Shown here one piece after another: positions 43,457-56,871 of a stretch of DNA of 64,000 bases (the first letter of the stretch is position 1; each line of letters starts with the position of its first letter). Source of the DNA: Lates calcarifer (Eukaryota; Chordata; Actinopteri; Centropomidae); contig NC_066850.1 in the NCBI RefSeq assembly GCF_001640805.2, positions 2,763,549 through 2,827,548 on the forward strand. Direction: 5' to 3'. Both the position numbers and the translations under genes were made by a program. The notes under the pieces are model-generated. The model worked only from the letters and a program-made list of their open reading frames with translations. It did not search any database and was not told the DNA's origin.

Positions 43457-46400
43457 CTTCTCGCCTCATCTCTCTGTCTCGCGCTCTCTGTGACACGTTG
43501 TATGTTGACTATACAACACCTGGTTATAGGACAAAATACAAGAAAAAAACAGTGGAAAACGACCGTAAGTTTTTACAGTTAAGATGTGACACGAATGAAA
43601 TCTGCTGTAAGAGAGTAAAACCAGCTGACTCTGTTTAAACTGTCTGACTTTATTCTATCAGTGTGTGCACGGAGCATTAACACTGTTTGTTTACATGTAG
43701 AAAGCTATAAGAAAAACTGCCATCAGAGAAAACGCTTATTTTCAGGTGGATATTAAAGGATCTGAGCATGAAACTTGGTTCTTGATCTTTCCAAACGCTC
43801 TCTGAGGTCATTAAAATGATGTTTACATTTGAGATTACATAGAAATTTAGCTGATTGTGATGATCATCAAGAAGTCAGTGACTCCTGATGTTTATTGACC
43901 ACTGCATTAACAATGCAGTGGTCAATAAACAAAAGGGACATTTGACAAGTTAAGCATTTCATAGCATCATGAACACTGAAAGTGAATTCAGTGTACAAAG
44001 AAAGCCATTGTTGTATTGTGTTAAAATCCTGCACAAACTTATTATTATTATTATCTACAGCAAATTAAAGCAAAGAGGCTTTTTAATAATCAGAATCAGT
44101 TCTCTACACCAGACATAAATCAATGAGAAATATTTAATACTGTGTTTGTAACCTTTACTTGCTGCTTATTCTCTTAGATCCTCTGAATGCACTGGTCCTA
44201 ATGTGACATGTGGGGTCATATGTGAGTGTTTCATTGACACCAAATGATTGAGGGACTCAGAGGTTCATGGCGTTGGTCTAAACTTTTCTAATGCTCCTAC
44301 ATTGCTGCTGTAAAGTCAGAAAACCTGCTGTAATCGAGAGAACATGACTTTGAATGTTGCTACAGTTTCTCTCTGTGCCACTACAAGTCTTTTCCCCTTT
44401 GACAGTTACGCCCCTGGTTTTCCTGCTATGACTGATCAAAATGTTGTCAGTGAACAAGGTCTATTCTGTCTAAAATCTTTTAGTTGTGAGTAATGGAAGT
44501 GAATATTATATTACAGTATTACAGGCTTAACTGGTTCCTAAAGCACAGAAATGACACTTCAAATCACCAGAAGTGTCTATCAAAGTTTCTCTCGCTGGTT
44601 TTAGTTACCTGAGTGCTCATCAAAGACCACCTACTTACTGTACTATCTCAGAGTCCTCAGGAAGTTTTTCTCCCCTAATAGCTTAGGAATGCATTCATCA
44701 AAGAGCCCTCACTCTGGCAAAAGAGGAGCCCCCAGAAACACCTAATTTCCATCCTATTTGCGTGTTTATGTTTCCCACCTCCGCTGACCTGCACGGAAAC
44801 GCCCCACGTTTTCTGATTCAGTAATAACAAAACCACAAATCTGAAACATGATATTGTATACAAGTAGAAGGGACATGGGGAGACCAGCAGAGTGCAGTTC
44901 AAGTGAACCGTGTTCATATGGAAGAACAGCATTGACAGCCATGAGGGCATGACGGGCCCTCAACAAAAGGTGTTTGGCTGTGCAGTTTGTGAATTAGACC
45001 CAATAATTAGCCAAAGTGCTGGTACCCTGGGCTTGATGGTTCAGTGGCACTCTGAAGATAGAGAACATGCAGCTACTTAAATGAAAGCCTCTGCCATAAT
45101 GGATGTTTTCTTTCCCCTGATGCACACAGGCTGATTCTAATCGGATTCCTGCACAGATTCCTTGCAGGCATTGCTCTATTTTCCTGGAAAAGTTGTTGCT
45201 AATGCATGCATGTGATTTAAACCAGAAGACAGAAAGAAAAGTTTATAGCTCTGGGGAATTATATGGGTTGCAATTTAATTTCATCTTATTTTTGGAATTA
45301 TGTCACATGTGTTAACCTCCAGCACTGTTGATTTTGTGAATCTGCTGCAACATCTGCAACAACAACAACAAAAAAAAAACTGCACAAAACTGTTTTGTCT
45401 TAAACCATCAGATACAACAAAATGCCCACATACTGCACGATGTCTTATCTCAGTTCTGTTTACCTTCTCCCATAATGACTCCACGTTTCTGGCCAGGTAC
45501 TGAAGCTCGGACCAACAACAGCATCTCCTCCAAACAGACGGGCACAGACACAGGGCCACCATCGGCCCTGGAGTAAACACACACTTGTGGACAATGAGAG
45601 CACCATCACTTTGTAAGAACAGGCACACAAAACAAGGTTATGATTAAGGATATGAAGCATGGAAAATGAAAAGAAGTCAAAGGTAAAAAAGTCAAGTGGA
45701 ATTAAAAAAACCTTCATTGCTTTGCTGGAGTGTGTGTGAAGAATAAGGAGATCAGGGAACACCTCTCTCTAGGTTCAAGAGATTTGGCTTCTATATTAAG
45801 TCTACTAATGTTTTGTGCAGTGCAGGAGAGGGAAAAAATTCCTGCAAACATGCACGATGACTGGGCTAGATAAAGTTTATCAGATGAAGGAAGCTCAGTG
45901 CGGGACCACCGGGAAAGGTTGCTACTACTTGTTGAGACAGAGAGCCCTCATGCAGAGACGGAAACGGAAGAAACGGGAGTTACCTGGGCTGCAGAAGAAT
46001 ACTGAAGACACCGAAGTCTCTACTGCCTCAGAGATTTGAATTCGCTTTAAAAGCACGTCACATTTATGTTGATACTGAATTTGAACTGAATTAATTTTGT
46101 GGTTGGTCAAGATGGAGCTAATTTTAACTGCTTTAAGTAAGTAAGTAAGTTTAATAAACTGATCTTTTGAGAGCAAACGTTTAATTTGAAAAGTAAATAG
46201 TATCTACAGCTGTGGAAAAGTGCAGGTATAAAGAGTAGTAGAAGTATAAACTAGCATAAATGGGAAATCCATCAAAATTACTTTACATCAACCGAGTAAG
46301 ATATTTATCTTATGTAGAGAATAAACTGTATTTACAAACTCATAACTTTATTTTCTTGGTAATGTGAGTTATAATTATAATATTAAGTTAAATCATGGGG

Positions 46401-46541
46401 TAAAATGACAGCAGGGTTTGATAAAGTCAGTTAGTGATAATGCTAATGCCAGTAACAGCAACTCGTCAGTCAAGATTTTCAACAGAGGCCGGTTCACAGA
46501 CCAGGAAAACCACAATCAACACAAAGCATCATTAACTGTAA
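43457..46541. other. Intergenic: ascl4 3' UTR and spacer to the SAPCD1-like gene
   Basis: Contains the presumed ascl4 3' UTR (ATTAAA near 43752; AATAAA at 43924), the hairpin at 43889-43931 and a TAAG tetranucleotide run near 46137-46151. I recognise no exon. The 44,650-45,250 interval is repeat-free with balanced composition and could hold conserved regulatory DNA, but this cannot be judged from one genome. Confidence 0.45.
43889..43931. repeat. Perfect 20-bp inverted repeat with AATAAA on both strands
   Basis: The left arm 43889-43908 (TGTTTATTGACCACTGCATT) is the exact reverse complement of 43912-43931, with a 3-nt loop (AAC). AATAAA occurs on the plus strand at 43924-43929 and on the minus strand (TTTATT) at 43891-43896. 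It lies 433 bp after the ascl4 stop codon, so it probably falls in or ends the ascl4 3' UTR. Confidence 0.9.
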
Positions 46542-46547
46542 TTTATT
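46542..46547 (-). terminator. Poly(A) signal of the SAPCD1-like gene
   Basis: TTTATT on the plus strand gives AATAAA on the coding strand, 42 bp after the stop codon. This predicts a very short 3' UTR. Confidence 0.5.
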
Positions 46548-46588
46548 AATTTAAATACATATTTACAAGTAGTGTGTGTGCAGGTCAG

Positions 46589-49416
46589 TCAGACCTGCAG
46601 CTCGTCAAGCTGTTCGAGGAGAGCGTCTTTCTCCAGTTCTAACATGGAGATCTGACGGTTTTTGTCACTCACCTCCTGTCAAAGAAGAAAAGTGAACCAA
46701 GAGAAGCATGGTCACATCATTCATGCAAGAGCATCATCTGATTAGAAAACCTGTCTAAAACATCTGGACAAAAACAGACACTCCAACATAACGACGGCAG
46801 AGATGAAAACAGAATATGAATTTAAAGTTGTTTGTTGTTTTGAAGCCTTTAAAGTTGTGTATGAACAAGTCAAATAAGTAACCAGAGAACACACCTGTTG
46901 TGTTTGTCCTTACCTGAGTCAGTACTGAGTTGTGCCACCGGAGGTCGCTGTCTGCCACTGTTTCGAGCAGAGAGGGGTCGCTCCTGCTCATGACATTGGG
47001 CTCGCTCATCACAGAGCCCAGAGAGCCGTTCACCCGCTGGATCCGGGACCTGAGGAGGGAGGGCGGGACCTGGAGAGAAAGAGAGGAGTCAGGGTGATGA
47101 CGACAGGTGAGAGGTCGTGGTTTTATCTAGAGGTCTCCACGAGAAGATGATATTCATTCATGTCCTGGGCTGAAACCAGGTCTGATGCAGTTTTAAAGCC
47201 CAGTCTGACTTCATGATCTCAGGTAACTGTTGGGTGTATGGGAGTAGAAATGCTAAAGCTCGTAACCAATCAGTTTGTAGATACCTGGAGGATGTTTATA
47301 TTTGCAGCCCAAACTGAAACATAAGTCACTGAGGCCCTCTCCCCAGCAGTGATCTGTACCTCTGCTGCACCTTCCTGACAGGAACCAAACACACTGTTGG
47401 TCTCGATGTCGTCCTGCCGGGCTCTGTTCTCCTCCAGCCGCTGCAGGTACCAGAGGCGAGTCCTCTCCAGAATCTCCAGGCCAGACCACAGAGCGTCCTT
47501 CTCCTTCTCTAGGTCCTTCATGCGTTTAATCTTAAACAAAAGGAACACAGCTACATCAGGTACAAAAACCTGGATTTTTACTTCATTTCCTCTCATTTCC
47601 TATCTAGTAAAGAGCCCAGAAAAAATAATCAGAACTGCTGAGACAGTTTGATTATGTACATGTGTGTTTATGTGTGTATTCTGATGGGGGGGCCCGGCCT
47701 GCAGCCTGATGTACAGCAACGCGATCAGCACCGCGCTGCCTGTTGTCTTCCAGAGGCCCCAAGGCTTTTGTGTATCAGCGGAGCCAATCTACAGAGCAGC
47801 AGGAGGCCTGTAGCTCTATTGTCTACACTCAGCTGGATTACATGCACTTTAAATGGGCTCACACAGAGATAACAAGTGCTCCAGCAGCCAGGGAATTGTA
47901 ATACGTGGTGGCGATGATGCACCTTTGGTATCACGAGGTCAGGACATCACTGGTGAATGATTAATATCAGCTGCATTGGATTAATACTGTTTTCCATTAG
48001 AGGGATTTTTCTGTGTTAACATTATATGTCTGCTATAATATATAACTGTTTGGTTTTTGTCAGTCATAGATTTACAGTCGGTGGAAACTTGGTTATATTG
48101 AGCCTTTAACAGGAAACTGTGAGGAACAAACTTGACATGTGGGAATGTGTCACTGGGATGACGGCAGCCACGCTACCTCCAAAACAACACGGAGCAAAGA
48201 CGGAAAACCTGAGTGAAAACAGAATGACTCTGCAAGTATTTTTAGTTAAATATACAGCATGAACTGTTCCTCTGGAGTTCTATGAATAAAAATATTGATA
48301 AAATCATTCAAGGTGAGTTTAGCACTTTTAATATCCAGTCAGACAAGTCTTGTTTTATCAGAAGACACAGAAATGCTGTTTGTGCAGGGCCATCTATCAC
48401 CAAAGCACTGCGAACACATGATGATGATTTAACAGGCTCGTTCCAGTCATTTTAGATCAGATGTATTAAAAATGTGGCCTCGCTTTGAGGCCAACGGAAA
48501 GCAAATAATTCAGTAAATTCCCAGCAGTTTATTCCTGGCAGTGTAGAAAAGGCTATAAATATAATCTACAGAGTAGACAATTAAAGAGTAAATATTAAAA
48601 ACCTCCATTTTAAAAAAAAGAAATTTGGAGTTTGGTGCATTGTGACAAATCATGATTAGTTAGTTGATGAAGTGATAAGTCAATTAAAGTAACGTTTTTG
48701 ATGATCAATGTGATGATGTGTTGCTTGATTATCTTGGACTGCAGGTCAGAGAATAAACCACATCTGGAGACGTCACCTCGGACTCTCGTTGTTTTCTGAC
48801 ATTTTTTACACAATGAACTGGAAGTAACTGAGTATTTAGCCCTGATCAACACATGGCCCTGTCTTTCTGCTGTCTGTGCACTTTGGCACTCCTTCTTTAC
48901 CAGCTTGTACTTGCTTGTACTTGTACATGTCACACATATAAGTACATGTGTAGAATTGCATTGAATGTTGTCATGCAGCACTAATCTATCACAGAAATGT
49001 GCGTTACTGTCTCCGTCTCTGCAGTTTCTTTTCAGTATCAGTTCACAGTGATACTTTAGTTCAAATGGCTCGTAATCAACACTCCACATTCCAGAAGAGC
49101 AGAAAAGGTCACGTAAATAAATCTGCCACACTGGGGACAATTACACAGAAGTGAGAAACAGTAAATACAGGGAAACACGAGTGCACACGGTGGCTGATAA
49201 GAATCAGTCACACACTCATTCTCATAACACAACAAAGATGCAGTGAGACGCAAGTGATAAAAATCAAAACCACACTCATGTCACACACCACACACACACC
49301 ATCATCTCCCTCCTCACCCATAAGTAGAAGCGGAGTGCGTCCAGGCTGTAGAGGCTGGTCCTGAGCGGGATGATAACCACAGTGTAGGAGCCAGAGCCGG
49401 AGGGACGGCAGGCCAT
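46589..49416 (-). CDS. sapcd1: Suppressor APC domain-containing protein (SAPCD1-like)
   Basis: Four exons, minus strand: 49318-49416, 47360-47530, 46914-47069, 46589-46675. Every junction is in phase 0 with GT/AG sites, giving 170 aa. The N-terminus (YTVVIIPLRTS, then ALRFYLW joined to IKRMKDLEKEKDALWSGLEIL) matches human SAPCD1 ([35 protein letters not shown] as I remember it). The C-terminal LTQEVSDKNRQISMLELEKDAL resembles SAPCD2 instead (LTQEVTEKSERITQLEQEKSAL). Exons 2 and 4 are charged, heptad-like coiled-coil sequence. The N-terminal EF-hand-like half of SAPCD2 is absent, so by size and start this is the SAPCD1 type. SAPCD2 affects spindle orientation; SAPCD1 has no established function. 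The gene is surrounded by CT/CA microsatellites. Family assignment is good, the exact orthologue less sure. Confidence 0.8.
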
Positions 49417-49516
49417 GGAGAGGAGATCAGTCACTGACAGCTACTACTGCCCCATAAAGCTGGCTGCACAACAAACAACAAATCACAGCTCGCCAGCAGC
49501 TGACTCTGAATAACAC

Positions 49517-49520
<4 letters not shown>

Positions 49521-49578
<58 letters not shown>
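49521..49578. repeat. (GA)29 microsatellite upstream of the SAPCD1-like gene
   Basis: Uninterrupted GA dinucleotides begin 105 bp upstream of the predicted start codon. On the coding strand this is a CT tract in the promoter or leader. A second compound (CA)n/(GA)n tract follows at about 49687-49727. Confidence 0.95.
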
Positions 49579-49581
<3 letters not shown>

Positions 49582-51896
49582 CAGGAGTGGAAAAAAAGCA
49601 GCATGATACACAGCATGGTGCCCCTGGGGCGAGGTTATGAAAAATTCCACATGTTACTGCCATGACTGGTTAATCGACATACAGTTACACACACACACAC
49701 ACACACAGAGAAAGAGAGAGAGAGAGATGGGGGGGAGGGTGAAGTTTAGGATCAAATATGAGAGAAAACAGTGAGTGAGATAAAGCAGGAAATGTGAAAG
49801 TGAATCTGTGGATGGGAGATTTGAGAGGAGGATGGGGTGTGATCAGACCAGCTCCTGTTGGCTAAACAATACAATTCATCCTCAACCTGATTTAAAGAAA
49901 CACAGGAGGAAAACCACCTCAGGTTCACAAGCTTTGAACGGGTTTTTCTAAGAGATCATGTCATCCCTCAACTGAACTGGAAGCTTGACATTCCTGTGTA
50001 GGTGAATGAAAAGAGAGAGCATGTGATTATTTTCTCCTTCAGGTTTCAGGTGCGCTCTCTGTCCCAACATGTTCCCTGGAATGTGACATAACCTGGGGAC
50101 GAGAGATCAAGCACATCAGAGGTGTGGAGTGCGTGCCAGCGGACGTTAGAGCACAGGTTAACACAGTGAACGGGCTGGTGCAGTTTTGTTTGGGATGGAT
50201 GCGCAGGGTGGAGCGCTCATGGATTTCAACCGGAGCTCCATCGACGTTAACGTCGTTACTATCAGCGCTCAGCTGTTCAGCTGGTCAGTGCCAGCACAGA
50301 AAATCAGTGGCACATGTTTTTTATTTCTGCCCCAGGCCTGACTGGCTGTTAGAGCCTGTGGATGGATGGAAACCCACAGTAACACTGCTGCAATCAGTTT
50401 AGCCCTCTGTGATTTATAAGGATTCCAAACTGGGAGTTTCATCATGTGAAAAACATAAATCCCACTTTGAAGTGTCAAAGATAAAAGTCCTCATCATGCA
50501 GAAAAAATGCCACTGTGACTTATATCAGTGCTGTGCAGAATATTTTCACTGTTGCTGCCTAACGTGGAGTTAGTTTGAATTATTTCAGTCCAGTGTTATC
50601 CAAGCTGGGGTCAGGTCCCTATAAAGGGCTCTAAGATAACTCTGAGTGGTCATGAGGTTATAAATCCATCAGGAAAGAAGTTTAAATTCATATTTTGGAC
50701 TTTTACTGTTTAGGACCTGGTGCAATGATTTGTTTGCTCTGTAAACATTCCTCTTTTTGCAACTGAATGTAACAAGAGGGCGTCACAACCAAACAAACAA
50801 AGACTGGAACCACTGGCTTAATAATGAATAATGTATTTTATATAATAAGCTCATCATGTGTGTTTTTAATGAGAAATGTTGATTTGAAAAGTAACTGGAG
50901 CTGTTAAATAAATGTATATCTCATCTCTAAGAAGAGATTTCCTTTATGGTGACACAAGTAAGCAGAGATTTTGGAAGTGAGCAGTACTGGGGTCAGAATA
51001 TCTCGGCCTCTGCTGCATCACTTTTCACCATTCTTCAGTCTCTTGTGAGTTTTAGTTTGCTGGATTATTCTGTTAAGCAGCTGAGGCTGTACACACACAG
51101 GACAGATAATGTTCTGATTGTTCAGAGGGTGTGGCAGATGTTTTAGCAGCCCTCCCTGTCTGACACTGTCAATACGGGGCCCTCCCATAGATGACTAGAT
51201 TAACCACTGTACCACTGCATGGTAAAAACCACCACACATAAAGCAGTGAATTAACTTGAGACATGGCTGTACTGTATTTCCCAGCAGAAACTGTCCGTGG
51301 CTTTTCTTTATTTCCTGCTCTCTCACACTGACGGGCTTTAAAGCTGCAGTCCTGCTTGATCACCAGCAGAGGGAGCTGTAGGTGCACGCCACCTGCCGCA
51401 GCGGAGGATCATATTCAGAGCTGACATTTTGAGTCTCTTATGATTTTCTTATTAGAGCCTGAAGCTGTAGCTTTCACAAAACACCAGATGGCACCACACA
51501 GTAAAAATCCAGAGCACTGAGACTTCCTCAAAAGTATGTCAACTATTTCCAGGCTCTCTGCACCCTCTGCTGTGATGTACTGTGTTGTTATTCTTGCTTG
51601 CATAAGAAGCGATATGCTCCAATAATGATGTTTCTTGTCCTGTAATTTCTCCAACCTGCAAATCATGGAAAAATACTACGACCTACACTTCAGTTACAGA
51701 GGATTCAACCAGATACGAAGACTAAAAAATCACTTTTCCCTGTGGACACTACAGGCTGTATTTCTGTAGTATTTTACACAGGTCCCAAGCTGAGGCCAGC
51801 ACAGGCCAGCACGCCTCTGTGCTCCGGCATCCCTGAGAAGGAGCCTGAGGGGAACCCATGACCCTGTGTTATATCATGAGACATGTGACTGTCATG

Positions 51897-51933
51897 TCAG
51901 ACTCAGTTAGCCTACAGTGCTAACTGAGTCTGA
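51897..51933. repeat. Inverted repeat, 15-bp stem
   Basis: TCAGACTCAGTTAGC at 51897-51911 pairs exactly with GCTAACTGAGTCTGA at 51919-51933 around a 7-nt loop. No terminal duplications or coding potential are seen. Confidence 0.8.
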
Positions 51934-54900
51934 TTGTGTATTTTAAGTTGACTGTAGCTGCTTAAAGATTATTTTCTAGGAGCTGACGCGCAGGTAAAGA
52001 GAGGTGTAAAGGTGTCAAACACATTTAAACTTGTGCACACTTCATATGTAAAGTAACTTATCTCACTTTACAGATGCCCACACACTCAGAAGTCTCACTC
52101 GCCTTTTCTCTGTTATCACAAAGATGCACCGAGTAAGATCATAAGTTTCCTCTGTGGCCCCCTGAGAAGGAACTCGTGCAAACAGTGTAAATATATTCAT
52201 ATAGGCTACATTTCACACACACTCTTCACTCACACACTTATATACACATATAAACACATACTGCAGTAACCCATTTCCCCCTGTGCTGAGTCTTTTTAGT
52301 CACTTCTACTACTTTGTGGCTGGGAGTGGGCCCCGTAGTTGCTTCCTGTGTCACTCCTTCATACTCATACACACTTTGACATACATGCACACATTCGCTC
52401 CGTCGCTGTCACTACTACTTTCCTGCATAGTTTTGGAAACGACTCAAGGATGCAGCTCATTTTGTGTATGTTTTCTTTTTTTTTCCGTGTTCAGCTCTGA
52501 GCTGAGGAGGCAGAACTGAAACACCACTTCAGGCCGAAGCAGCCGGGCACTCCCTTCGCTTCTCCAGCCCACGCCAGCACCGGCCACTCAAGGCTCACTG
52601 TTCCAGATCATAGCTCACAGGAATCTTATCCAGACATGCAACAACCCTCCCCACCCCCACCCCTCGGACACACACTCACTTCCATTAGGAATGAATGAAC
52701 TGCATCTCTCGCTTGTCTCTCCAGGGGCCTCATTAGAGACCGACACTCACCTCCTTGTCCTCAGACCTAAATCTACACACTGGATTGAAAAACAAATCTC
52801 ACAGCAGAAACGAGTGGTTTTAAGATAAAAACTCAGAAATTCATTCGTTTTTTTAAAGTGATTTTTATGTAAAAGCAGCTGAAATCAGAAGTGGGACAGC
52901 AGATTTATCAACAAATGTAGACGTCATAGATTTGTTTTCTTTGCCCAAATAAAGTTCCATTCAAATAGGGACAATAGAGAGTCTACAGCTTTGTCTGGAA
53001 AAATTAACAATATGTATATTTTTCAGACTTTTCCCTAAGGCCCCTAAGAAATCCCTCTTTAAAGAGTTTGGAGCCCATGGTTCTAACTGGCCAGTGGAAT
53101 TTCTTTCAACTTTCATCCAGTGTGAAATGAGATGATTTTTCCAACCTTAAAGCTACTTAAAGAATAAGGCTGCTCATCAAAAAAATCCTTTTCCACCTTA
53201 TCTGTGGCACTGGTTCCTACTGAAGCTCGTAAATATACATTTCCATAAAAATGTCTGTAAAAAGCAGGCACTCCAGTTTTTAGTAAACATTTGTTGGGTG
53301 CTATTTTTAGCGGTGGATGAATACACATTAGGTGCTCTAGTGAGTATTTCCAGCAACAGGACTGTGTTTGTGGGAGAGTTTTTTGAACAACAATGGAGCT
53401 CTGTAGCACAGAGCAATGAGCCACTGTGTAACTTTGGATACACAAGCAATCTTGTTAGAAGGATACTTGTTAGTCTCTACCTCCTCAGTTCCCAACTTTT
53501 CACGGGGATTTTGGCGCCAATAAGCAGACTGTAGAATATCAGCAGAGCTAAATACACTGAGATCTTAACACAGAGGCGAGTCAGGACTCCATCTAGGGAC
53601 AGCTCAGCAGTGTTCAGTCTGGAGCTTTAGTCATCTCTGTGGTATCCTTCACATCACATACTGACCAGACTGGTAAACAGGCACGTGCTGTGTGCAGCTT
53701 ACTGTCGTCACATGGCCTCAGGGCACCGCACTTCAAATTTTCCATTTCACTGCTTCGTTAGAGCCTCCAGTTTTCCCAGTTGAACTAATCATGCACTTAA
53801 AAAGTCAAGGAAGACTTTCCTCAGTAAGACACAGGACATTTGTTTTTATCTCTCTCTCCTTATATTCTTTCTCTCAACAGGTTCAAACAAAGCACACTGC
53901 TGCAGCTGGTCCTGTTACCATACCATGGGCCCCCCCACACAGAGGCTCCAAATACCCCCCCGAAACTTAGAGGCCTCTTCTTTCCTCCTCTCTTCTACCA
54001 TCTCTATCTTCCTTCCCTTTTCAAAGAGTTGGTCTCAGCATCTGGATATACTGCAGCCTCACTGATCACTATCAAAATGTAGACTCATACTTGATCTTTT
54101 TATGATACATTCTGCTCCAATCCAATGACATTTTCTAATGACGCTCTAATCCATCACTTTTAATCGAATCATAAAAAGTGGAGGGACAGATAAGACTGGC
54201 TGCCAGTCATGCAGATCTCCATCTGATGGTCACAGGTGCTGAACCGAACACATGAATGATCAGATTTCTCCTTGTAAATAACCAGTTTAATAAAATAAAC
54301 TCTGCTCTGCATTCTTACAATTTAAAGCAAGAACATTAACATTATTGGTTACAGGCCAGGTAACACACACACACACTCACTCCCTCATTTATTTGCCCCC
54401 TCATCCAGCCAGTCACGCACACACATCCAAACTCACAAATATATTCCATGTCCTCTCCTTCGCTTTCCCTCGCTCGCTCACAAATACACATATTGTCACG
54501 CTCACGCACACCCCAACACTACACGGCTCGGGCCAGATGGAAAGCAGATGTCGCCCCAGATGTAGATAAGGGGTGAAAACACATCAGCTGAAGTGCACCA
54601 CCTTTTCACCTCAGCTGCATGGAGCAGACACAGATAGCCCTCCTGGAGTTGGGAATGGCATATACAGTGTATTTGTCAGAGAGTTAAGTTTGTTTGTATC
54701 ATTTCCACTTGCTGATATTATGTTGCAATGAAAAATAAGTGTATATATGATTAGGGGAGAGAAGGTTTTGTTTGAAAGCAGCATTTTATGCGCACTGTGG
54801 GGAAAATGTTGCATTTTTAAATGGGAAGAAACATATTTTTGCTTGATTTCAACATAATGGTTCATCTTTCTTCGTCTTGCTGTGACTTTGTCTCCAGCTT

Positions 54901-55434
54901 TGACATTGAGCTAGTCTCAAAGTCACTCCAGAGCAAAACAAGTCCCTCTCAGACACATACACAGGGGACAAAAACAAAGGATCAATTTACACCTACCTCG
55001 CACCGCCCTCCAACTCCTCCCTCCCCCTCCTCCTCTCCTCTCCACACGCCCACAAACACACTCTGCAAAAACAATATTCTACAGAGCACAATGTTATCAC
55101 CTCAAACCACAGGCTGCTACGACGAGAACAAGACGTGCTTTAAATGTACAGGTGAACGCACAGAGGCGACACACACAGATACACACTCCTACAGACCACC
55201 ACTTCTTAAAGAAAATAAATCTTTATGTTACACCACAACCCCCCCAAGGCAAGCCCCTGAGGACCCCCCCCCAAAAGCAAACACAGTGAGTCAGGGTCTC
55301 CTCGGGCACATTTCATCTTAAACCCATTCACCCTGACATGTAAGCTCCCCTGGTGAAGCCCTGACAATATCCAGCTGCCAGCGAGCGGCCTCGCTCTCCC
55401 TGCACCCCAAATGTCTGCAGACCCTCCCCAAACT

Positions 55435-55437
<3 letters not shown>

Positions 55438-55468
<31 letters not shown>
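55438..55468. repeat. (CA)15 microsatellite
   Basis: Pure CA dinucleotides in the gene-poor interval upstream of cdkn1a, within C-rich sequence. Confidence 0.95.
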
Positions 55469-55469
<1 letters not shown>

Positions 55470-56871
55470 CCATGTATGAAATCAGAGCACAGCTCACTCC
55501 TCCACCCCCCCCAACAACCCCACCTGTGGCCTCCACAGCTGTGCGAACGCTCCCATGGAAACACACCTCCCACTTACGTACTTGTGTGTGACTTCATTTT
55601 TGGGTTCACTGCCTTTTTTATTCCTCTGTGTATTTTCAATACCCCCCCCCCCCTTCACAAAGTGCAAAGTTCCAAATATAGTCCTCACCCCTGGGATCAT
55701 TTGTTGTGTTCAGCGATAAGAAAAAGCCATATAATATATGATAATAATAAGTTACTCCTTGTCTGGTATTTATATCCCACTGGATGATTTACAAGTCAGA
55801 AGTTGTCAACAACAACAACACAACGTTTTTGGAAGCATCAGAGCCAAATACAAATGTGTACAAATGTGAAATTGTGAAAGTGGTTATTGATCTTTTCATA
55901 AAAAGAGAGCAAAGTGTTTTTGCCAAACATTTCAAGCTTTTCCCTTTAGATTATTACAACTGTAGGTCAGTTCATTTTCCATACTCTAACTGTATATATT
56001 GCAGCCTCTGCACTGTTATGGCCAACAGGTATCCTTCACTTCTGTTGTGTCTGACATGTTTTTGGTCAGATCTCTATCTACTCATTGACTGTTTGCATAT
56101 ACACATGTGTGTATGTGCATGTCAGCACCTATGGATGAGGTGATAAGTAGATATAAATCAGCACATGGCCGTTTCTCCCCCCCTCCCCTCCTCTGTTTTA
56201 CATGCTTTAATTTAATTGAATTCTTTGCCACTTCCTGTACCATGTTTCTACGTGAAGTCTGTCTTCTCGCTCACTGCTCACAATTTGTTGTGGTACATCA
56301 GGAAATTATAATTGACGTAAACAATCTACAGTCTGTGGTGAGCCCCTTCTCAGTATTTGCTTCCGCAACTGAGGGGCAGAAGGATGTGGAAAGCCCCATA
56401 CTGCACCTGTGAACCAACAACTTCCTCTCCTCTGTTTTTTTCACACTGCTCTCTCTATCACAGCAACCTCCTCACCAGAGAGACTTCCTGTTGAATTGAG
56501 ACTGCCATATGGTGCACACCGAACATCCTCTCGGTGTTTCGCTAAAGAGCATCCTCAGCACTACACTCTCAGGTTTATGGTTTTGGTTTAGCCGATGACC
56601 TTTGACCTGCAGCTCTCTGAAACCGCTTTCTCATCCGAAGTGAAACCAAATAGCATTTTAATCTGAAAACAACACAGTGATGCAGGAAGCAACACTGAAA
56701 ATATTAAATGGTCAGAATGTAGACTCAAAGAAAAGCAGTATTTCACTTATAGCACAGCATCATTATATAGCATATTTCTTTTTACCAAATCTTTTAGATT
56801 ATGTAAACATGACAAGAGTCATTAGACTGACAAGTGATAGCTACAACCCTGAAAAATAAATAGTGAGCCTA

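Noticed and set aside
45815..46039. Lys/Arg-rich 74-codon plus-strand ORF between ascl4 and the SAPCD1-like gene
   Set aside because: The basic cluster looks suggestive, but there is no homology, promoter or conserved partner exon.
48886..48895. TTTGGCAC-like seed considered as a miR-96/182-type sequence because of 7q32 synteny
   Set aside because: The match stops after the seed and there is no hairpin around it. The miR-183/96/182 cluster is not in this window.
48610..49140. 176-codon minus-strand ORF in intron 1 of the SAPCD1-like gene
   Set aside because: No family resemblance, no splice-site support, and composition like the surrounding AT-rich intron.
54821..55321. 166-codon plus-strand ORF upstream of cdkn1a
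   Set aside because: Translation is Ser/Thr/Pro/His-rich, derived from C/A-rich low-complexity DNA, without a domain or splice context.
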